Source: an uncultured Bdellovibrio sp.
GTDB taxonomy: Bacteria > Bdellovibrionota > Bdellovibrionia > Bdellovibrionales > Bdellovibrionaceae
NCBI GenBank assembly: GCA_946480995.1
Contig: CAMLMF010000177.1
Span: forward strand, 1 to 5,925
Length of the DNA: 5,925 nucleotides
Reading direction: 5' to 3'
The translations under genes were made by a program, and so were the position numbers. Shown one piece after another: positions 1 to 3,852 of the stretch. Under the pieces are notes generated by a model that saw nothing but the letters and a program-made list of their open reading frames with translations, was not told the DNA's origin and did no database searches. Position 1 is the first letter of the stretch. Each line of letters begins with the position of its first letter.

Positions 1-893
1 ACTATACGATTAAGTACGTCACTGATTCTAAGATCGCTGAAACGATCTCAGCTCAGTTTCCCGATGTGCAACCGATTCACGTGGCTTGCTTGATTGATAA
101 GGCTTTGCACTGCCCCGATGATTTCTTTATTGATAACGGTGTCGACTTCCGCCCAATCTTAAGTCAGTTGGTTTCCAGTGAGCTGGACGTTGATCGCATG
201 GATTACTTAGAGCGTGACAGCTATTTCTGCGGAACGAATTACGGTAAGATTGATTTAGCGTGGTTGATTCAGAATTTAACTTTCTATCGCCGTGAAAACA
301 AAATGTACTTGGCCTTGAATCGCCGCGCTTTGTATTCTTTCGACGATTTTTTGATTTCCCGTCATCACATGCATTTAATGGTGTATTGCCATCACAAGAG
401 CATCATCTATGAAGAGATGCTAAATCGTTATCTGACTTCCCCTGACTGTACTTTCGTGTTGCCAGGCGATATCAACGAATACACGCATTATAATGACTAT
501 CGCTTGCACGAGCACTTAACCAACGCAAAGAATCCGTGGGCGCAAAGAATCGCGCAACGTAAGCCGTTTAAAGTTTTAATCGAGCAGCATAATACGGCAG
601 AGTCAGAAAAGCCGGAGTTAATTAAAAAAGCCATTGAAGCGCAAGGCATAGAAGTGATTCGCACCAGCTCAAAAGCGCGCTTATCGAAATATCACACAGC
701 CTCACCAGAAGAGCGTGCCTTACAGATTTACGTCGTGGACCAGTACGATCGTTGGGCGCAACCAGCACCGATCAATCAAACGACTGAGATCTTTCAGCGT
801 TATGAAGGTGCACGTATTATTGATCGACTTTATGTTGCTCCAGAAAATATGGAGACAGCAGATGCCATTGTTAAGGGTTTAAAGCTCCCATAA
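1..893 (+). CDS. HD-domain nucleotide phosphohydrolase (SAMHD1/dGTPase-like), 3' part; 5' end outside window
   Basis: The reading frame (codons starting at base 3) is open from the window edge to TAA at 891-893, giving 296 residues; the true start lies upstream, and the GTG at 66 is internal. The key motif is LDVDRMDYLERDSYFCG, beginning near base 183. In SAMHD1 and bacterial relatives such as YdhJ-like proteins, the Asp of the DVD(K/R) segment (codon 192-194) is the last metal ligand of the H...HD...D site, and the following Tyr and Asp contact the nucleotide. The His and HD ligands must lie upstream. The part after the motif (helical, then W...RKPFKVLIE and a short alpha/beta tail to LKLP) fits the usual C-terminal region of this family. 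Known members hydrolyse dNTPs or related nucleotides in the cytoplasm; the substrate here cannot be told. The stop codon sits in the terminator loop. No frameshift or truncation is visible at the 3' end. Confidence 0.85.
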   Translation, partial: YTIKYVTDSKIAETISAQFPDVQPIHVACLIDKALHCPDDFFIDNGVDFRPILSQLVSSELDVDRMDYLERDSYFCGTNYGKIDLAWLIQNLTFYRRENKMYLALNRRALYSFDDFLISRHHMHLMVYCHHKSIIYEEMLNRYLTSPDCTFVLPGDINEYTHYNDYRLHEHLTNAKNPWAQRIAQRKPFKVLIEQHNTAESEKPELIKKAIEAQGIEVIRTSSKARLSKYHTASPEERALQIYVVDQYDRWAQPAPINQTTEIFQRYEGARIIDRLYVAPENMETADAIVKGLKLP

Positions 894-904
894 GGGAGCT
901 TTTT
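881..904 (+). terminator. Rho-independent terminator between convergent genes, stop codon in loop
   Basis: AAAGCTCCC (881-889) pairs perfectly with GGGAGCTTT (894-902) around the 4-base loop ATAA, and a T run (900-904) follows. The TAA stop of the HD-domain gene is in the loop (891-893). On the minus strand the same hairpin is followed by a short T run (TTTAAA), so it may also end transcripts of the minus-strand SDR gene, whose stop codon is at 907-909. Confidence 0.85.
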
Positions 905-906
905 GC

Positions 907-1671
907 TTAAGACAGCGAGATCACCTGGCCGTTAACGGCGGCGCCGTACTGACTGACCAGGTAAGTGATCGTGTTCGTCACTTTGTCTGGTTCGGTGATT
1001 CTTAAGTGCGGTTCTTTTTCTTTAATTTTCTCGACAGCTTCCTTGATCGATTTCGCCTCAGGGAATTGCGCTAAAATAAATTCTTCCGTTAAACCCAGCT
1101 TTAAAACATTCACGGTGATGTTATGTTCAGCCACCTGCTTCGCCAAAGACTGAGCAAACGGAACTAAAGCTCCGCGCGCCGCTGCCAAAATAGGGTCTGG
1201 GTAAATTTCGTTCAAAAGATAAAGGACACGGCCACGTTTGCGGTTTTTAAGAAAATTTAAAACCGCGTGCGTGATCATCACCGAGCTTTTGAAATTCATT
1301 TGGATTTCGTCGTCGAGGTAATTTAAATCCTCACCGATTTTATAACGATTGGGCTTATTATAAGTTTGCGCGTCGATAAAAAGATCCACACTGCCAAACG
1401 AGTGAGCCGCAGTTCCCACTGCATCTTTGATATCATTCACCGTTTTCATCGGTGACTTGATACCGATCGCGCGACCAAATTTTGGATTGATTTCGCGCGC
1501 ATCATTGATTTGATTACAGAAGCGTTGGCTGGCAGCATTGTCGAAATCTAGCAGCACACAGTCTGAACCTAATTGCGTAAGTCCCATCATCAAGCTTTGC
1601 ACCGTCGTAGAAAAAGGTCCGACGATCAATGTTGTTCTTTCACGCAAATTAAAGGCGTTTTCTGATGACAC
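907..1671 (-). CDS. Degenerate SDR-fold protein, predicted non-catalytic (FabG-like paralogue)
   Basis: A 254-residue Rossmann-fold protein of normal short-chain dehydrogenase/reductase (SDR) length. The fold is recognisable from TLIVG (14-18), an acidic end of beta-2 (D42), FGSVDLFID (92-100), the conserved helix-4 Asn (N126 in IQMNFKSS), GRVLYLL (147-153), AEHNITVNVLKLG (181-193) and a C-terminal GAAVNGQVISL. The active-site signatures are gone. The TGxxxGxG cofactor loop reads VGPFSTTV (17-24), NNAG reads IDAQ (99-102), and aligning YxASKAAL to LAAARGAL (162-169) puts Leu for the catalytic Tyr and Arg for Lys; the Ser region reads LLN (152-154). The start is GTG at 1669-1671, with GAAGGGA (about 1678-1684) as the Shine-Dalgarno sequence. 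It begins 27 bases after the thiolase stop, so co-transcription is very likely. By position it would be a 3-ketoacyl-CoA reductase partner; by residues, a pseudoenzyme or scaffold. The intact frame argues against a decaying gene. Confidence 0.8.
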   Translation of the reverse strand: MSSENAFNLRERTTLIVGPFSTTVQSLMMGLTQLGSDCVLLDFDNAASQRFCNQINDAREINPKFGRAIGIKSPMKTVNDIKDAVGTAAHSFGSVDLFIDAQTYNKPNRYKIGEDLNYLDDEIQMNFKSSVMITHAVLNFLKNRKRGRVLYLLNEIYPDPILAAARGALVPFAQSLAKQVAEHNITVNVLKLGLTEEFILAQFPEAKSIKEAVEKIKEKEPHLRITEPDKVTNTITYLVSQYGAAVNGQVISLS

Positions 1672-1698
1672 TAAATTTCCCTTCTTTCAAAGCCGTAC

Positions 1699-2880
1699 TT
1701 AGACGCGTTCGATGATGACGGCGATACCTTGTCCGCCACCGATACATGCAGACCCCAGGGCATACTTCGCATTTCTGCGATGAAGCTCATACACCAAGTG
1801 ATTCATGATACGTGTGCCGGAAGCTCCCAAGGGATGGCCGACAGCGATCGCGCCGCCGTTCACATTGGTTTTTGCTGGATCTAGCTTTAATTCTTTTTCA
1901 ACAGCAAGGTACTGAGCTGCAAACGCTTCGTTCACTTCGACTAAGTCCATTTGCTCCAAAGTTAAACCCGCTTTTTGCAAAGCCATGCGTGCCGCACCTG
2001 CAGGACCAATTCCCATGATGGAAGGATCGCAACCAACCGAGGCGTAACTTACAATGCGAGCCAAAGGTTTTAAACCCAACTCTTTCGCTTTGCTTTCGCC
2101 CATTAACAAGGAACAAGCTGCTCCATCAACGATTCCAGAGGCTGAAGCCGCAGTCACTAAGCCGTCTTTTTTGAAAAGAGATTTTAGCGTGGAGATTTTT
2201 TCTAACGTAGATTCTGGCTTTGGATGTTCGTCTTTATCAACAACAACGGTGCCTTTACGGCCTTCAACAGTCACCGGCGCGATCTCTTGCGCGAAGACAC
2301 CTTTATCGAAAGCGGCTTTGAAACGCGTTTGTGATTGGATGGCATACTTATCACTCATCTCGCGCGTGATGCCATATTTTTCTCCAAGGTTTTCTGCTGT
2401 GATCGCCATTGGCATTTTTGCGTAAGCATCAAATAGTGCCGATGTCATAAGATCTTCTAGTTCGAAGTTCCCCATGCGCATACCATCAAAGCGCACTTTG
2501 CGAGCAACGTAAGGAATCAATGACATTTGCTCAACCCCACCAGCAAGAACGGCTGTGGCTTCCCCACATTGGATCATTTGCAAAGCATTGACCCATGACT
2601 GGAATCCACTGCCACACAAGCGATTGACGGCCAGAGCACCGACACCCACAGGCACACCGGTTTTCAAACCAATGTGGCGAGGCAAATAGGCCGCATCGGC
2701 ACTTGATTGCACGACGTTACCGAAAATAACGTGATCGATTTTTTCAGGAGATAATCCTGCTTGCTCTAAAGTTGCTTTCGCCGCGACAACACCTAGATCT
2801 GTTGCTGTCACATCTTTTAGAGATCCACCAAAAGCCCCGAAAGGCGTTCTTTTTCCAGAGATAAAAACTATTTTTTCCAT
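1699..2880 (-). CDS. Thiolase (acetyl-CoA C-acyltransferase), ACAA2-like
   Basis: A 393-residue thiolase of standard length from the ATG at 2878-2880. It catalyses reversible, CoA-dependent cleavage or Claisen condensation of 3-ketoacyl-CoA in the cytoplasm. All catalytic elements are present: nucleophile Cys89 in NRLCGSGFQ, the NEAF loop (317-320), His349 in GGAIAVGHPLGASG and Cys379 in SACIGGGQG. Several stretches (KRTPFGAFGG, MPMAITAENL, GCDPSIMGIGP, GSACIGGGQGIAVII) closely resemble what I remember of mitochondrial ACAA2, suggesting broad short/medium-chain activity in fatty-acid breakdown rather than a dedicated acetoacetyl-CoA synthase; that is inference. The start was chosen because MEKIVFISGKRTPFG is where thiolases normally begin, although no good Shine-Dalgarno precedes it. 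An in-frame TTG at 2917-2919 has AAGGG six bases ahead and would add 13 unconserved residues. The SDR gene follows 27 bases downstream. It could equally be annotated as an acetyl-CoA acetyltransferase. Confidence 0.93.
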   Translation of the reverse strand: MEKIVFISGKRTPFGAFGGSLKDVTATDLGVVAAKATLEQAGLSPEKIDHVIFGNVVQSSADAAYLPRHIGLKTGVPVGVGALAVNRLCGSGFQSWVNALQMIQCGEATAVLAGGVEQMSLIPYVARKVRFDGMRMGNFELEDLMTSALFDAYAKMPMAITAENLGEKYGITREMSDKYAIQSQTRFKAAFDKGVFAQEIAPVTVEGRKGTVVVDKDEHPKPESTLEKISTLKSLFKKDGLVTAASASGIVDGAACSLLMGESKAKELGLKPLARIVSYASVGCDPSIMGIGPAGAARMALQKAGLTLEQMDLVEVNEAFAAQYLAVEKELKLDPAKTNVNGGAIAVGHPLGASGTRIMNHLVYELHRRNAKYALGSACIGGGQGIAVIIERV

Positions 2881-2903
2881 AGATTGAGCGTAGGCCCACG
2901 GAC

Positions 2904-2927
2904 GGCGATTATCAATCAATAATCGCC
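2904..2927. repeat. Perfect 9-bp inverted repeat in thiolase leader (operator or RNA hairpin)
   Basis: GGCGATTAT (2904-2912) and ATAATCGCC (2919-2927) are perfect inverted copies separated by six bases. The element lies 24-47 bases upstream of the chosen thiolase ATG. No T run follows on either strand, so it is not a standard terminator. Its symmetry suits a dimeric repressor operator; as RNA it would form a hairpin covering part of the AAGGG and the alternative TTG start. Which of these applies cannot be decided here. Confidence 0.55.
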
Positions 2928-2942
2928 CTTAAGCAGACTAAA

Positions 2943-2970
2943 AATATAGAGTGAAAACTACCAAGACCAA
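2943..2970 (-). promoter_or_regulatory. Possible promoter for the thiolase-SDR pair
   Basis: On the minus strand, TTGGTC (2965-2970) and TATATT (2943-2948) are 16 bases apart and read toward the thiolase. The -10 matches the sigma-70 consensus in five of six positions; the -35 is weak (TTG only). The start of transcription would fall near 2936, placing the 9-bp inverted repeat in the leader. It overlaps the 3' end of the upstream exported-protein gene. This is a weak call based on motif and position only. Confidence 0.25.
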
Positions 2971-3524
2971 GCCAACGCGACCATGGATAAATCTTGCTCG
3001 CGATTGGCGGTATGACTTACGACAAGATCTTTGTCGCTGAATACTTTGTCTTTAAAGAAAACTCCAGAGGCCGCCGCCTTAGCATCGTAAAGGACAGAAG
3101 CATTTAGCCATCCAGTATATTCAAGTTTTGCCAAGGCTTGGAAAGCCTCGACTCGGAAAGAAAACTTATGGCTGACACCGTGATCGGAATTTGCAGGAAC
3201 AACGACATCAGTTTTCAGTTTTTCCTGAGCATTCTCTGCCATACGCCCTAAGCTTGAGGATTTGATAGCGGCCGAGTTGAACCACAAAGAAAAACCGCGG
3301 TCTGCAATACGAGTTAAAACCGTGCTTTGGCTTTCGCCCTCTTTAAAGTCTAAAGGAATCACCTTGGCCACGTCAGCCTGAGTGATCGTTGGAGTCACAT
3401 TATCCACGGGAATAATCAGGCGCTTAAGCAACGGTTTTGGTGGCGCTTTCGCGGCCTTCACAACCTTGGCTAGGCAGGGGTGGGAACTCATCAATAAAAA
3501 GAGGAAACAAATAACTCTCTTCAT
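2958..3524 (-). CDS. Small exported protein of unknown function, possible outer-membrane beta protein
   Basis: A 188-residue protein I do not recognise. Residues 1-19 form a clear Sec signal peptide: MKR, a hydrophobic core (VICFLFLLM), then a CLA cleavage site before KVVKA. There is no lipobox, since the residues before Cys17 are SHP. A short basic/Pro-rich stretch (about 20-35) follows, then roughly 150 residues without cysteines. The last 70 residues have alternating hydrophobic and polar residues (FSFRVEAFQALAKLEY, LNASVLYDAKAAASGVFF), and the protein ends in LSMVALAWSW. A final aromatic residue on such a strand resembles the C-terminal signal of outer-membrane beta proteins, although 188 residues would give only a small barrel or a partial one. 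The ATG at 3522-3524 is chosen because AGGAG (3532-3536) lies seven bases ahead; the in-frame TTG at 3542 would put that site inside the gene. It lies 77 bases ahead of the thiolase ATG and may be only loosely linked to it. Confidence 0.75.
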   Translation of the reverse strand: MKRVICFLFLLMSSHPCLAKVVKAAKAPPKPLLKRLIIPVDNVTPTITQADVAKVIPLDFKEGESQSTVLTRIADRGFSLWFNSAAIKSSSLGRMAENAQEKLKTDVVVPANSDHGVSHKFSFRVEAFQALAKLEYTGWLNASVLYDAKAAASGVFFKDKVFSDKDLVVSHTANREQDLSMVALAWSW

Positions 3525-3531
3525 ACCCTTA

Positions 3532-3536
3532 CTCCT
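3532..3536 (-). promoter_or_regulatory. Ribosome binding site fixing the start of the small exported protein
   Basis: The minus strand reads AGGAG, then TAAGGGT, then ATG: a near-ideal Shine-Dalgarno with seven-base spacing. It decides for the ATG at 3524 over the in-frame TTG at 3542, which also gives the signal peptide a normal short basic N-terminus. Confidence 0.75.
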
Positions 3537-3596
3537 ATACAAAGATCATTCCAAACAAAGGGCACCAGGTCCTCGTAAAATGGATTTCAGGGTCAA

Positions 3597-3625
3597 AATA
3601 CAGCAATCCAGGAAACATCTGTCGA
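3597..3625 (-). promoter_or_regulatory. Candidate sigma-70 promoter for the small exported protein
   Basis: Reading the minus strand, TCGACA (3620-3625; five of six to TTGACA) is followed by a 17-base spacer and TGTATT (3597-3602; four of six to TATAAT), with TGC directly ahead forming an extended -10. Transcription would start near 3590, giving a leader of about 65 bases before the ATG at 3524. Supported by motif quality, spacing and orientation only. Confidence 0.4.
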
Positions 3626-3660
3626 AGAAGACTCCAGGTGTGCAGGGATTGGCATTCTTT

Positions 3661-3689
3661 GGGTTCAGAGTCTCAAACCGAGACAACCC
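3661..3689. other. Bulged hairpin in the divergent intergenic region
   Basis: GGGTT (3661-3665) pairs with AACCC (3685-3689), and GTCTC (3670-3674) with GAGAC (3680-3684) around the loop AAACC, leaving a four-base bulge (CAGA) on one side. All ten pairs are Watson-Crick. It is not followed by a T run. It could be part of an untranslated leader, a small RNA, a protein-binding site or chance. Confidence 0.3.
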
Positions 3690-3852
3690 TAGCACTGTCC
3701 TTGCAAAGCCTTTCTGCGACGAAGTTTATCGCCGAAACTGTTTATTAAGAGTTGTGTAATTCTAAGGCTTTAGGTTTACACCGCTTGGGACTTCGGTGAC
3801 TGAGCGCGAACAATTTACTGGCCTTGGCCAAAAGTTAAACAATGGAGTCTCT

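Larger units (their letters stand above)
3525..3852. other. Divergent intergenic region, 328 bases, no convincing gene
   Basis: This region separates the minus-strand exported-protein gene from the + strand long exported-protein gene, so it must hold the promoters for both. It contains a fairly good candidate minus-strand promoter (3597-3625), a bulged hairpin (3661-3689), a weak 5-bp inverted repeat (3779-3783 with 3794-3798) and the GGAG ribosome site at 3844-3847. For the + strand gene I see only an isolated -10-like TGTAAT (3755-3760) without a matching -35. A + strand open frame crosses to about 3759, but most of it is antisense to the exported-protein gene and its translation looks unlike a protein. 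Confidence 0.6.

Noticed and set aside
66..68. GTG at 66 as a possible start of the HD-domain gene
   Set aside because: The frame stays open to the window edge, the upstream residues fit the protein, and the metal-binding domain would be cut in half.
2054..2425. A 123-codon + strand open frame inside the thiolase gene
   Set aside because: It lies wholly antisense to a gene with clear catalytic motifs, and its translation (Ser/Pro-rich, no domain sense) looks like a shadow frame.
3382..3759. A 125-codon + strand open frame crossing from the small exported gene into the intergenic region
   Set aside because: Its first third is antisense to the signal-peptide end of the exported gene, it has no Shine-Dalgarno, and the translation is basic and low in recognisable structure. 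A short unknown gene in the intergenic part cannot be fully excluded.
3779..3798. CACCG...CGGTG inverted repeat upstream of the long exported gene, considered as a terminator or operator
   Set aside because: It has only five pairs, a ten-base loop and no T run; this is expected by chance.
3819..3831. TGGCCTTGGCCA near-palindrome before the long exported gene
   Set aside because: The two-base centre cannot form a hairpin loop and it matches no operator I know; a short GC palindrome of this size is common by chance.
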